Of a DNA stretch of 64,000 nucleotides, positions 35,582-44,591 are shown one piece after another. How positions within the stretch are numbered: the stretch's first letter is position 1; the number at the start of each line of letters is the position of its first letter. The notes under the pieces were generated by a model. The model had not been told where the DNA came from. It saw only the letters and a list, made by a program, of their open reading frames with translations, and searched no databases. The position numbers and the translations under genes were made by a program. The DNA is taken from positions 62,001 to 126,000 of the forward strand of contig JADJRB010000001.1 in NCBI GenBank assembly GCA_016712445.1. The letters run 5' to 3'. The DNA comes from Acidobacteriota bacterium. Lineage in GTDB: Bacteria; Pseudomonadota; Alphaproteobacteria; Caulobacterales; Hyphomonadaceae.

Positions 35582-35806
35582 GCGGCGGCGCGCATCCTAC
35601 TGAACAAGCACCGGCCGCGGGCACATGACGGCGTGGACGCGCACGAGGCGCGGGCTTTCCGAGAAAGCCGCATTGCCGCTCGCGTAAGACACAGCATCGT
35701 CTGAATATGAGCCGGGGCGCTCAGGTTGGCGGCAGGTCCAAAGAAACCGGCGAAGCCTTTCCGGCCCTATTTGACAACGTTGCAATTCCTGAGTTTGTGG
35801 GCGGTC
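35582..35806. other. Intergenic region upstream of the PEPC-like gene
   Basis: About 225 bp. A TTGACA hexamer stands at 35771-35776, but no convincing -10 box lies 16-18 bp downstream. The reading frame of the next gene is open back to a TTG at 35726, though I prefer the ATG at 35807. No RNA gene or terminator was recognised. Confidence 0.35.
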
Positions 35807-38635
35807 ATGACCCAGCGCACACGCAAGACCGCCGCCCCCAGCCTCGACTGGGCGCAGGACATCCTCCGCCGGGAGGCCTCCCGGATCGACGCCGACCCGC
35901 TGACCAATTCCGTGTTCTCGCTGGCACAGTCGCTGTTCCGCAAGCTGGAGTCGGGCGAGCATTCGGTGAGCGACCTCGCGCGGCTGGCCGACGAAGTGCA
36001 CCTAGTGTTGCTGGGCGAGCGGGCCGCGCAGTTCCGCGCGCAGCATGCCGGCGCGGACACCGAGGCGGCCTGGGCGCCGGTGCGCGCGCGGCTGGCGGCG
36101 CTGGCGGCTGCCGGCTTCGAGGCGTTCCGCGAGGCGGCCGAAACGCCAACGGGCGGCATCGTGTTCACGGCGCATCCGACCTTCGCCCTGTCGCGGGCGC
36201 TGCGCGCCGAGTTTGCTGCCGTGGTGACCCGCCCCGCCGCCGCAACGCGCACGGCGCTGCACAAGCTGGTGCAGGCGGACGCCCGCCCCTGGAACCAGTC
36301 GATCACGCTGGAGTCCGAACATCAGGAAGTGCAGGAGGCGCTGCGCCATGCAGCGGGCGCGCAGGCGGCTTATGGCGCCGAAATTGTTGCCGCGGCGCGC
36401 AAGGCCTTCCCGGCAGACTGGAAGAAGCTGCAACCCTTCCTGCCGACGCTTGCGAGCTGGGTCGGGTACGACCTCGACGGGCGCACCGACATTCCATGGT
36501 ACCGGTCGGTGCACCTGCGGCTCGGCGAGAAGGCGGCGCAGCTGGCGCGCTATGCCGACGCGCTGGATGACATCCTTGAAGGCGTGAAAGCGCCCGCGGC
36601 GCTGGCCGGCCTCGCCCGCCGGCTGCGACGCAGCGCCAAGCTCGCGGGTGCGAATGCGGCGCGGTTTGCGAACGACCTGAGCATCGCAGCGAGCCTCGTC
36701 GAGGCGGCCAATGCGCTGACAGCGCCGCATGCTGACAAGCTGACCGACGCCGCCGAACTGACCGGCGTGATCACCGCGGCCCTAGGCGCGGTGGATGATG
36801 ACACGGCCGCCCGGCTGATGGTGCTGAAGGCGCAGATCGAGGCGCAGCAGCTCGGCACGGCGCGCATCCACCTGCGTGTCAACGCCGCGCAGGTGCGCAC
36901 GGTACTGGCCCGCGACCTCGGGCTGGAGACCGAAGACCGCGAACTCGGCCGCGTGGCGCTTTCGCAACTGGCGCAGAAGGCGCGCCGGTCGAAGCCGCTG
37001 TCGGTGAATTTCGCGGACCTGTTCCGCGAACAGTCGACCGCCCGGCGCCAGTTCATGATGTGCGCGCAGATATTGAAACATATCGATTCCGGATCGGTGA
37101 TCCGCTTCCTCATCGCGGAGAGCGAGAACCCCGCAACCGTGATGGGCGCGCTATACCTCGCCCGCCAATACGGCGTGGACGGACAACTCGACATCTCGCC
37201 CCTGTTCGAAACGCCGGAGGCGCTGGAAACCGGCGGCCGGTTCATCGAGCGGCTGCTGGAGGAGCCGGAATTCCTCGCCTATGTGAAGGCGCGCGGATAC
37301 CTGTCGATCCAGCTCGGATTCTCCGACTCCGGACGGTTCATCGGACAGGTGGCCGCCTCGATGGCGATCGAGCGCATCCATAACCTGATCGTGCGCGCGC
37401 TTGCCGCAAAGGCGCCCGGCATCGCGCTGCTGATCTTCAACACGCATGGCGAGTCGATGGGGCGCGGCGCCTGGCCCGGTACGTTCGAGCAGCGCTTTGA
37501 CCACCTGCTCACGCCCTGGACAAGGGCGGGCGCGGCAGCGCGCGGCGTGCCCCTGCTGCATGAGGTGAGCTTCCAGGGCGGCGACGGATTCCTGCATTTT
37601 GCAACTCCGGAACTCGCCGGGACGAGCTATGCAGCCTGGTGCGCCAGCCGGCTCGCCCCGGCGCCGGCCGGTGTGAGCGACACTTTCTATACGCGTACGG
37701 ACCTTGTGTGGGACTTCTACCGCTCCCTGCGCGCCTGGCATGAGCGCCTGTTCGGCAATGCCGACTATGGCCGACTGCTCGGATCGTTCGCGAGCGGGCT
37801 GGTGGTGCGGGCGGGCTCGCGCCAGAAGAAGCGCAGCGGCGGGCCGACGGGGCCTGCGGCGCTGCGGGCGATCTCGCACAATGCCACGCTGCAGCAACTC
37901 GGCATTCCGCTGAACACCGCCGCCGGCATCGGCTCCAGCCTGCAGCGCGAGAGCGAACGGCTGGCCGCGCTGATCAATGAAAGCCCGCGCATGCACAGCC
38001 TGATCCTGCTGGCGAGCGCGGCGCGGATGCGCACCAGCCTGCCGGCGCTCAGGGCGTATGCGAACCTGTTCGATCCGGCCGTGTGGATCGCCCATACGCG
38101 CGGCGCTGCGCCCGAGAAGGCAAGCGCCTACCGGGCCGCCTATTACGTGCTGCGCACCGACGAGACGGCGGCCTCGATCCACCGGATTGCCAATCTGTTG
38201 TCGATCGACCTTGCGCGCTTCGACCGGTTGCTGGCGCATGTGGACGGCGCCGCCTCCGACGAGGCGCGCCATGAAGGGCGCCTCGACATGCACGTGCTGC
38301 ATGCGATCCGGCAGGCGCTGATCATGAAGGCGGTGGCGCTGGCCGGCAGCGTGCCGCGCATTTCCGAGCGCCATGATGCGAGCCAGCGCGATATCATCCG
38401 CATGGTTGCCGATCTGCAGATCGCCGACGCGGTCGCGTTGCTGCGGCAGATCTTCCCGGTGTCGCACACGGAGGATGATGCGCTGGGGCAGCTGGACGAG
38501 CCGGGTTCGGGCCAGACATCAGGATATGGCTATGACCGGATCCACCGCGATCTGATCGGCCCGCTCGACGAGATCGACCGCAGCCTGCATGCCATCAGCC
38601 TCGCGCTGACGCACGCCTACGGAGCATTCGGCTAG
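35807..38635 (+). CDS. Phosphoenolpyruvate carboxylase homologue with altered active-site motifs
   Basis: A 942-aa PEPC-superfamily protein, near the usual length. The family's path is recognisable: TAHPT (His at residue ~123), a GFSDSGR segment at 504-510, HGESMGRGAWPG at ~547, KKRSGGPTGPAALRAISH and a C-terminal Gly. Several catalytic motifs differ from classical PEPC: TAHPTE reads TAHPTF, GYSDSxKD reads GFSDSGRF (catalytic Lys replaced), and FHGRGGxxGRGG reads FNTHGESMGRGA (first Arg lost). It may not carboxylate PEP. The start was taken at ATG 35807 rather than TTG 35726. The stop shares CTAG with the convergent protease gene. Confidence 0.82.
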   Translation: MTQRTRKTAAPSLDWAQDILRREASRIDADPLTNSVFSLAQSLFRKLESGEHSVSDLARLADEVHLVLLGERAAQFRAQHAGADTEAAWAPVRARLAALAAAGFEAFREAAETPTGGIVFTAHPTFALSRALRAEFAAVVTRPAAATRTALHKLVQADARPWNQSITLESEHQEVQEALRHAAGAQAAYGAEIVAAARKAFPADWKKLQPFLPTLASWVGYDLDGRTDIPWYRSVHLRLGEKAAQLARYADALDDILEGVKAPAALAGLARRLRRSAKLAGANAARFANDLSIAASLVEAANALTAPHADKLTDAAELTGVITAALGAVDDDTAARLMVLKAQIEAQQLGTARIHLRVNAAQVRTVLARDLGLETEDRELGRVALSQLAQKARRSKPLSVNFADLFREQSTARRQFMMCAQILKHIDSGSVIRFLIAESENPATVMGALYLARQYGVDGQLDISPLFETPEALETGGRFIERLLEEPEFLAYVKARGYLSIQLGFSDSGRFIGQVAASMAIERIHNLIVRALAAKAPGIALLIFNTHGESMGRGAWPGTFEQRFDHLLTPWTRAGAAARGVPLLHEVSFQGGDGFLHFATPELAGTSYAAWCASRLAPAPAGVSDTFYTRTDLVWDFYRSLRAWHERLFGNADYGRLLGSFASGLVVRAGSRQKKRSGGPTGPAALRAISHNATLQQLGIPLNTAAGIGSSLQRESERLAALINESPRMHSLILLASAARMRTSLPALRAYANLFDPAVWIAHTRGAAPEKASAYRAAYYVLRTDETAASIHRIANLLSIDLARFDRLLAHVDGAASDEARHEGRLDMHVLHAIRQALIMKAVALAGSVPRISERHDASQRDIIRMVADLQIADAVALLRQIFPVSHTEDDALGQLDEPGSGQTSGYGYDRIHRDLIGPLDEIDRSLHAISLALTHAYGAFG

Positions 38636-39603
38636 CGCGGCTTCCCGGACTTCAGCCGGGTCGCGTCAGCGGACAGGTCGAGATTGAACCCGGCGCTGTC
38701 GTCCGGCATGCTGAGGATCAGCTGGTGCTTGCGCCGGTCGAACTGCAGACGGAACTTCGACAGGAAGTCGAGCCCGAGCACCATCACGGGCTCGTCGACC
38801 AGTCCCAGCCGGTCAAGCAGGATCGGATCGGACACCATCAGGTTCGGCCCCTTCACATAGAAGTCCGCCAGCTTGATCTTCCGTGCACTGGCAACCCAGG
38901 CGGTCTCGCTTTCGCCGGTCGCCCCGAAGACGAGATGCGTCAGCTCGTCATTGCGCCGCATGCCGGCCTCGCGGGCGAACGTGGTGTTCACGTAGGAGAA
39001 GCTCGATCCGGTGTCGATCAGCGCCCGGCCGAGCCGGCCGTTGATGCGAACATCGACAAACAGGAGGCCGCCCTGATCAGTATAGTCCATCGCGTCGGCA
39101 TAGTGGGTGCGCTTCACCTCGGGCTGGCCGTCATAGACCGAGATGGTGCGGGATTCGAAATCGAACTCGAGCACGTCGCCCGGGAAGGCAGACGCCGGCA
39201 GGACATTCAGCGCGGCGCCCGGCACCTGGATCGCTTCATTGTAGGCGGCGTCGACGGCATGAATGCGCAGGTTGCCGGCGGCCACGGTGGCGAGTTGCAC
39301 GACGGGGTAATCCTGGTCGCCGTTGACGCCGAGAATGTTGACCATGCGGCTCGCGGCGTCGGGCGCGGGGACACCGCCGCGCATCGCCACGGCGCTGTCG
39401 ACCATGGCGAAGGTGGCGGCGGTATCGACGACGCCAGTGGTGGAGGTGCGGCCGTTGAGTTCGAGTTCGACGATCATGTGGTCGAACCGGTTCATTTCGA
39501 ACGGGATGACGAGGCGCTCGGTGACCGACGCACCAGCAGTTTGCGAGGCCAGCAAGAGCGCGCCGGCCAGCACCCAGTTTCCGAAAGCACGGCGTTTTGC
39601 CAT
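38632..39603 (-). CDS. Secreted retropepsin-like aspartic protease
   Basis: A 323-aa protein with a signal peptide (WVLAGALLLASQTAGA, residues ~10-26). A canonical aspartic protease motif ALIDTGSSFSYVNT lies in the second half. An equivalent GVVDTAATFAMVD stands in the first half with the Gly of DTG replaced. This suggests two retropepsin-like lobes, one degenerate. ATG 39603 is preceded by GGGAGAAAA; the longer reading to 39726 was rejected. Likely periplasmic; the substrate is unknown. Confidence 0.82.
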   Translation of the reverse strand: MAKRRAFGNWVLAGALLLASQTAGASVTERLVIPFEMNRFDHMIVELELNGRTSTTGVVDTAATFAMVDSAVAMRGGVPAPDAASRMVNILGVNGDQDYPVVQLATVAAGNLRIHAVDAAYNEAIQVPGAALNVLPASAFPGDVLEFDFESRTISVYDGQPEVKRTHYADAMDYTDQGGLLFVDVRINGRLGRALIDTGSSFSYVNTTFAREAGMRRNDELTHLVFGATGESETAWVASARKIKLADFYVKGPNLMVSDPILLDRLGLVDEPVMVLGLDFLSKFRLQFDRRKHQLILSMPDDSAGFNLDLSADATRLKSGKPR

Positions 39604-39695
39604 GTGCGTTTTCTCCCGGACGGAGTATGCCATGGATTGACGTGGTGCGACAGGTTTTCGCGTGGCAGCGGCTGCCCCGGCGTCACGGCTTTCTC

Positions 39696-39715
39696 TTACG
39701 CTTACGTTCGCGTAA
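39696..39715. promoter_or_regulatory. TTACG direct/inverted repeat upstream of the thiolase
   Basis: TTACG occurs at 39696-39700 and 39702-39706, and the inverted CGTAA at 39711-39715, giving TTACG-TTCG-CGTAA. It lies 56 bp ahead of the thiolase start in the gap shared with the divergent protease. TTACG/CGTAA dyads are the kind of site seen ahead of fatty-acid and branched-chain catabolic genes in proteobacteria; the cognate regulator is not identified. Confidence 0.45.
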
Positions 39716-39770
39716 AGCGATGCCATCCAAAGCCCGGAGCCAAAGGGCGTTCAGAAAAGGGAGTTCCACA

Positions 39771-41021
39771 ATGGCCGAAGCCTATATCGTTGACGCCGTC
39801 CGCACCCCGCGCGGCATCGGCAAGGTTGGCAAGGGCGCGCTTGCGCACATGCACCCGCAGCACCTCGCCGCCACCGTCCTCAGCGCCCTCGCCGAGCGCA
39901 ACAAGCTCGACACCGCCACCGTCGACGACATCATCTGGGGCACCTCCAGCCAGCGCGGCGCGCAGGGCGCCGACATGGGCCGCATGGCCGCGCTCGATGC
40001 CGGCTTCGACATCAAGGCCTCGGGCGTCACGCTCGACCGTTTCTGCGGCTCGGGCATCACCTCGGTCGCCCTCGCTGCAGCGCAGGTCATGTCCGGCATG
40101 GAAGACTGCGTCATCGCCGGCGGCTGCGAAATGATGAGCTACACGGCCGCTTCGGCTGACCCGAAAAACCCGCCGACGATGGACGCCGGCAACACCCGCC
40201 TGCGCGAAAAGCACCCGCAGTCGCAGCAGGGCGTCTGCGCCGACGCGATCGCCACGCTGGAAGGCATTGACCGTCAGGCCGTTGACGCGCTCGCCGTCAC
40301 CAGCCAGCAGCGCGCCGCCCGCGCCATCGCCGAAGGCCGTTTCAACAAGTCGGTCGTGCCGGTCTACAACGTCGACGGCACGCTGGCCCTCGACCATGAG
40401 GAATTCCCGCGCCCGCAGACGACGATGGAAAGCCTCGCCGGCCTGAAGACCGTGTTCAACATGTACATGGACATCCCGGTCGACGACAAAGGCAACACCT
40501 ATGGCAACATGGTGACCCGCAAGTACCCGCAGCTGGAAGGCAAGATCAATCACGTGCACCATGCCGGCAACTCGTCGGGCGTGGTTGACGGCGCCGCCGC
40601 CATCCTCGTCACCTCGAAAGACTATGCCGACAAGCACGGCCTGAAGCCGCGCGCCCGCATCGTCGCCACGGCGAACATCGGCGACTGCCCGACCCTGATG
40701 CTGAACGCCCCGGTCGCCGCTGCCAAGAAAGTGCTCGAGAAGGCCGGCCTGAAAACCACCGACATCGACGTCTATGAAATCAACGAGGCTTTCTCGGTCG
40801 TCGCCGAGAAGTTCATCCGTGACCTGAAACTCGACCGTGAGAAAGTGAACATCAACGGCGGCGCGATCGCCCTCGGCCACCCGATCGGCGCGACCGGTTC
40901 GATCCTCATCGGCACCGCGCTCGACGAACTCGAGCGTTCGGGCGGCCGCTACGGCCTCGTCACCATGTGCGCCGCTGGCGGCATGGCGCCTGCGATCATC
41001 ATCGAGCGCATCGACGCCTGA
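39771..41021 (+). CDS. Acetyl-CoA C-acyltransferase (thiolase)
   Basis: Thiolytic cleavage or condensation of 3-ketoacyl-CoA. The 416-aa protein starts MAEAYIVDAVRTPRG at ATG 39771, with AAAAGGGAG nine bases upstream. The nucleophile Cys is in DRFCGSGITSVALAAAQVMSG, and the C-terminal motifs are NINGGAIALGHPIGATGSIL and MCAAGGMAPAIIIER with the acid/base Cys. Consistently NNC-biased codon use suggests high expression. It is followed by a strong terminator, so it is probably monocistronic. Confidence 0.95.
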   Translation: MAEAYIVDAVRTPRGIGKVGKGALAHMHPQHLAATVLSALAERNKLDTATVDDIIWGTSSQRGAQGADMGRMAALDAGFDIKASGVTLDRFCGSGITSVALAAAQVMSGMEDCVIAGGCEMMSYTAASADPKNPPTMDAGNTRLREKHPQSQQGVCADAIATLEGIDRQAVDALAVTSQQRAARAIAEGRFNKSVVPVYNVDGTLALDHEEFPRPQTTMESLAGLKTVFNMYMDIPVDDKGNTYGNMVTRKYPQLEGKINHVHHAGNSSGVVDGAAAILVTSKDYADKHGLKPRARIVATANIGDCPTLMLNAPVAAAKKVLEKAGLKTTDIDVYEINEAFSVVAEKFIRDLKLDREKVNINGGAIALGHPIGATGSILIGTALDELERSGGRYGLVTMCAAGGMAPAIIIERIDA

Positions 41022-41046
41022 TCCTGACCGTATCTAGAACACCAAG

Positions 41047-41075
41047 CCCCGCCGGTTCACGCCGGCGGGGTTTTT
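41047..41075 (+). terminator. Rho-independent terminator of the thiolase gene
   Basis: CCCCGCCGG (41047-41055) and CCGGCGGGG (41062-41070) form a perfect nine-pair stem with loop TTCACG, followed immediately by five T. It lies 25 bp after the thiolase stop. Confidence 0.95.
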
Positions 41076-41134
41076 CTTTCGCCGCTGGTCCCGGCACGGC
41101 GCGGCGTGCTAGCCAGAGCTTAAGGAGAATTCCG

Positions 41135-42037
41135 ATGAAACATGCCGTGATGGCCGCCCTTGGCGCGGCCCTGCTTGCCGCCTGCACCACTGCGCCTGCT
41201 GCGGCGCCCGTAGGGGCGAGCGCGCGCTTCGCCGATCCGGTGAGCATCGACGAAACCTATCCGCCCGGCATCGCGGAAGTCTTCTTCGACAGCCACGGCG
41301 ACCGGTTGAATGGCCACATCTATCTTGCGAATGGCGCAGGCCCGCATCCGACCGTGATCCTGTTGCATGGCTTTCCGGGCAACGAGAAGAACCTCGACCT
41401 GGCGCAGGCGCTGCGCCGTGATGGCTTCAACGTGCTGTTCTTCCACTATCGCGGCGCCTGGGGCAGCGAAGGCACCTATTCCTTCACGCACCTGATCGAA
41501 GATGTCGGCGCCGCCGCCGATTTCCTACGCGCCCACGCCGCCGACTACCGGGTGGATGCGGACAAGCTGATCACCATCGGCCATTCGATGGGCGGGTTTG
41601 CAGCGCTGCAAGGGGCGGCGCGCGATCCGGCGATTGCCTGCGCCGCCGGCATCGCGCCGGCGAACATCGGCGCGCGGGCAACGGCCTTCGATGAGAGCCC
41701 CGAATTCGAAGCCGGTTTCCGCGCCTATTCCGACAGCCTGCAGATGTTGCACGGCTATTCAGGCGAGGCCGGCGTCGCAGAAATCCGCGCCAATGCGGGC
41801 ACGTTCGAGCTTCAGAACCTGACGCCCGGGCTGGAAGGCAAGAAGGTGCTGATCATTGGCGGCGACAAGGATGCGTCCGTGTCACTCGACGGCGTGATCA
41901 GGCCGCTGATCGCCGCCTACGAAGCCGACCCGGCCATCCAGACGACCGGTGTGGTGCTGTCCGGCGACCATTCCTTCTCATGGTCGCGCGAGGCGCTGAT
42001 CAACACGGTCGCGGACTGGGCGGCCGGCTGCCGCTGA
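41135..42037 (+). CDS. Alpha/beta-hydrolase lipoprotein
   Basis: A 300-aa exported esterase-like protein. The signal peptide ends in lipobox LAAC near residue 17. Core motifs: VILLHGFPGNEKN (oxyanion region), the nucleophile elbow GHSMGG near residue 149, an acid in GGDKDASV and the catalytic His in SGDHSFS. AAGGAG precedes the ATG at 41135. It stands between the thiolase terminator and a convergent periplasmic protein; the substrate is unknown. Confidence 0.88.
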   Translation: MKHAVMAALGAALLAACTTAPAAAPVGASARFADPVSIDETYPPGIAEVFFDSHGDRLNGHIYLANGAGPHPTVILLHGFPGNEKNLDLAQALRRDGFNVLFFHYRGAWGSEGTYSFTHLIEDVGAAADFLRAHAADYRVDADKLITIGHSMGGFAALQGAARDPAIACAAGIAPANIGARATAFDESPEFEAGFRAYSDSLQMLHGYSGEAGVAEIRANAGTFELQNLTPGLEGKKVLIIGGDKDASVSLDGVIRPLIAAYEADPAIQTTGVVLSGDHSFSWSREALINTVADWAAGCR

Positions 42038-42043
42038 CGCGCG

Positions 42044-42646
42044 CTATTCCGGCGCGGGGTCGACCATCTGGTTTTCAAGGATGAAGGCCGTGGTTTCGCC
42101 GGCGCCGATTTCCGTCCGCACAAGGAATGTACCGCCCCGATAGTTGATCGGGATCTTGACGTAGATGTCGTTGCGCCCGCCGCCCTGCAGGACGACATCG
42201 CGCAAGCGGCCGGGGATTGTGTCGTCCTGCCAGAACACCGGGATGATCAGGTACCAGGCGCCGGCCTTCAGGTCCTCGAAGGTCGCGACATCGAGATCGT
42301 CGCATTTGCCGCGCTTCTGGCCCTTGAAGGTGCGCCGGAAGAGCTTGGTCGCGTCCGGCGACGTGCCGCCGACATAATCGGTGCCGCGGCGGCGGATGAT
42401 CAGTTCCGGCGTCGCGTAGATCGAGGCAAAGCCGGTTTCGGTCGAGCCGTAGACGCTTTCGATCACGTCGGTGGACCGGTCATTGACCGGCAGGGCGAAT
42501 ACCGTCTCGCCCGCGCAGTATTGGCGAGCGCCGTCATTGTCCGTCACGTTGACATGTATTTCCGCCCGCCCCGCCGGCTTCGCAATGGCCGGGGTGGCGC
42601 CGAAAGCGGCGGCGGCGAGGGCGAGGAGGAGCATGCGGTCTATCAT
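42044..42646 (-). CDS. Periplasmic hypothetical protein (200 aa)
   Basis: The N-terminus is a signal peptide (LLLALAAAAFGATPAIA, cleavage near residue 22). The mature part is rich in beta-strand patterns, with two Cys residues (YCAGE and GKCDD) that could form a disulfide. No family is recognised. It is divergent from the methyltransferase gene and convergent with the hydrolase gene, with only 6 bp between stops. Confidence 0.7.
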   Translation of the reverse strand: MIDRMLLLALAAAAFGATPAIAKPAGRAEIHVNVTDNDGARQYCAGETVFALPVNDRSTDVIESVYGSTETGFASIYATPELIIRRRGTDYVGGTSPDATKLFRRTFKGQKRGKCDDLDVATFEDLKAGAWYLIIPVFWQDDTIPGRLRDVVLQGGGRNDIYVKIPINYRGGTFLVRTEIGAGETTAFILENQMVDPAPE

Positions 42647-42759
42647 TGGGGTTGAATGCTATTCCCGTCCCGGTGCGAAGTAAACGCCGGGCCGGCGCAC
42701 CGCGCAAAAGCGCTGCTGGCACCTTTCCTCTTGGGCGCCGGACCGCTATCGCTCCGGCG

Positions 42760-43803
42760 ATGATGGACCAGGTTGTTTTCGATACGTTGTTGCTTGCCCT
42801 TGAGGGCGGCGCGGTGCCGGTGCCGGCGAGCGGGCCGATCCTCGTGCTGAATGCCGAGCCGGGGCCGTGGCTGATGCAGCTGCCGAAGGAGCAGCTGGTC
42901 TGCCGCACCAGCTTCAAGCCCTCGCATGATGCGCTGAAGGCGGCCGGCTTCGACGTCCTGGCCGTCGACTCGGTGGACGTGCCGGCGGCCGGGCTGACCA
43001 TCGTGATCCCGCCGCGCCAGCGCGACCAGGCCCGCGCACTTTATGCCCGCGCGCTGCTGGCGGCGCCGGAGGGCGGCTATGTGCTCGCCTGCCTGCCGAA
43101 CACGCTGGGCGGCAAGACCGGCGAGAAACAGCTGGCCGAAATCTCCGGCGAGGCCGACAGCCTGTCGAAGCACAAGTGCCGTGCCTTCTGGGCGCGCAAG
43201 CAGGCATCGCTGGTCAATGTCGAGGAGGCCGAAGACTGGATCGCGCAGGATTCCGTGCGCGAGATCGAACCCGGTCTCTACAGCCGGCCGGGCCTGTTCA
43301 GCTGGGACCGGGTGGACCCCGGCAGCGAGCTGCTCGCCGATTCCGTGCCCGAACAGACCAAGGGCATCGGCGCCGATCTGGGCGGTGGATACGGCTTCCT
43401 GTCGCGCGAGATCCTGACGCACTGCCCGGGCGTGGATCGCATCGACCTCTACGAGGCCGAATATCGCGCCATCGGATGCATCGAAGCCACGCTCGCGCCC
43501 TTCGAGGGCCGCTTCACGGCGCATTGGGCCGACGTGCTGAAGGACCTGCCCGAGAAAGCCTACGACTTCGTCGTGATGAACCCGCCGTTCCATACGGGCC
43601 GCGCCGACAATTCGGCGCTGGGCCGGGGCTTCATCCGGGCGGCATCGCAGACGCTGAAACCGGGCGGTACGCTGTGGCTCGTCGCCAACCGGCACCTGCC
43701 CTACGAAGCGGAGCTGTCCGCCTGCTTCAAGGAGCACGAGATGCTGGAAGACGAGGCCGGCTACAAGATCATCCGCGCCGCGCGGCCGAAGCGTCCGAAA
43801 TGA
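42760..43803 (+). CDS. RsmC-like rRNA guanine-N2 methyltransferase
   Basis: A 347-aa SAM-dependent methyltransferase. The N-terminal half is a degenerate MTase-like domain, and the C-terminal half is catalytic. It carries IGADLGGGYGFLSREIL (SAM site), DLYEAEYRAIGCIEATL, and VMNPPFHTG, the NPPF motif of N-methyltransferases on exocyclic amines. This matches RsmC/RlmG. Two adjacent ATGs (42760, 42763) are possible starts; the longer reading to 42646 was rejected. The stop overlaps the pseudouridine synthase start (ATGA). Confidence 0.88.
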   Translation: MMDQVVFDTLLLALEGGAVPVPASGPILVLNAEPGPWLMQLPKEQLVCRTSFKPSHDALKAAGFDVLAVDSVDVPAAGLTIVIPPRQRDQARALYARALLAAPEGGYVLACLPNTLGGKTGEKQLAEISGEADSLSKHKCRAFWARKQASLVNVEEAEDWIAQDSVREIEPGLYSRPGLFSWDRVDPGSELLADSVPEQTKGIGADLGGGYGFLSREILTHCPGVDRIDLYEAEYRAIGCIEATLAPFEGRFTAHWADVLKDLPEKAYDFVVMNPPFHTGRADNSALGRGFIRAASQTLKPGGTLWLVANRHLPYEAELSACFKEHEMLEDEAGYKIIRAARPKRPK

Positions 43804-44474
43804 ACGACACGCGCAAGCTCGCCAAATACCTGGCAAGTCTCGGCTATGGCGCGCGCAAGGACATGGAGACTGCGATCCGGCGCGGCCGCGTGACGGGCTG
43901 GGGCGAGGAGCTGCGCTTCGACGGCGAGCCGCTGGACCCGCCGCCCGGAATGATCCTGATGCTGAACAAGCCGGCCGGCTTCACCTGCTCGCACTCGGAT
44001 GCCGGGCGGCTCGTGTACGAACTCCTGCCCGCGCGCTTCCAGCTGCGCGATCCGAAGGTTTCCTCGGTCGGCCGGCTGGATGCGGACACGACCGGCCTTC
44101 TCCTGTTCACCGATGACGGCGCCTTGCTGCACCGGCTGATCTCGCCGAAGTCCGCACTCGAGAAATCCTATGAGGCCCGCCTCGCGCGGCCGCTGGAGGG
44201 GCACGAAGGCGCGCTGTTCGCCGCCGGCACGCTGGTGCTGCGCGGCGAGGACAAGCCCTGCCTGCCCGCGCGCCTTGAGGTGACCGGCCCGCAATCGGCG
44301 CGGCTGACCTTGACCGAAGGACGTTATCACCAGGTGCGCCGCATGTTCGCCGCCGCCGGCAACCATGTCGAAAGCCTTCACCGCGCGCAGTTCGGCCCCC
44401 TGCATCTGGACGGCCTCGCCGAGGGCGCCTGGCGCCTGTTGACGGCCGCCGAAGCAGCCGCCCTGCGCGCCTGA
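43800..44474 (+). CDS. RsuA/RluE-family pseudouridine synthase
   Basis: Isomerises a uridine in rRNA. The N-terminal S4-like domain (LAKYLASLGYGARKDMETAIRRGRV) is followed by the catalytic core with LNKPAGFTCSHSD, SSVGRLDADTTGLLLFTDDG (catalytic Asp in GRLD), KSYEA and EGRYHQVRRMFAAAGNHVESLHR. The length of 224 aa is typical of RsuA/RluE. Coupling to the RsmC-like gene suggests a small rRNA-modification operon. The exact target uridine cannot be read from sequence. Confidence 0.92.
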   Translation: MNDTRKLAKYLASLGYGARKDMETAIRRGRVTGWGEELRFDGEPLDPPPGMILMLNKPAGFTCSHSDAGRLVYELLPARFQLRDPKVSSVGRLDADTTGLLLFTDDGALLHRLISPKSALEKSYEARLARPLEGHEGALFAAGTLVLRGEDKPCLPARLEVTGPQSARLTLTEGRYHQVRRMFAAAGNHVESLHRAQFGPLHLDGLAEGAWRLLTAAEAAALRA

Positions 44475-44591
44475 AACCTTGCAAATTTGATCGATCGGGC
44501 CCGGCACCCTTTAACCACTTCCTGCTATTCAAGCGCGAAGGCCTTGACGTGAGCGCACGTTGCGGCGCCGCTTTTGACTGAGACACTTCCC

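Noticed and set aside
35771..35776. Promoter with TTGACA upstream of the PEPC-like gene
   Set aside because: No -10 element at proper spacing.
37151..38467. Minus-strand 438-aa ORF opposite the PEPC-like gene
   Set aside because: Antisense shadow with the same composition as other rejected frames.
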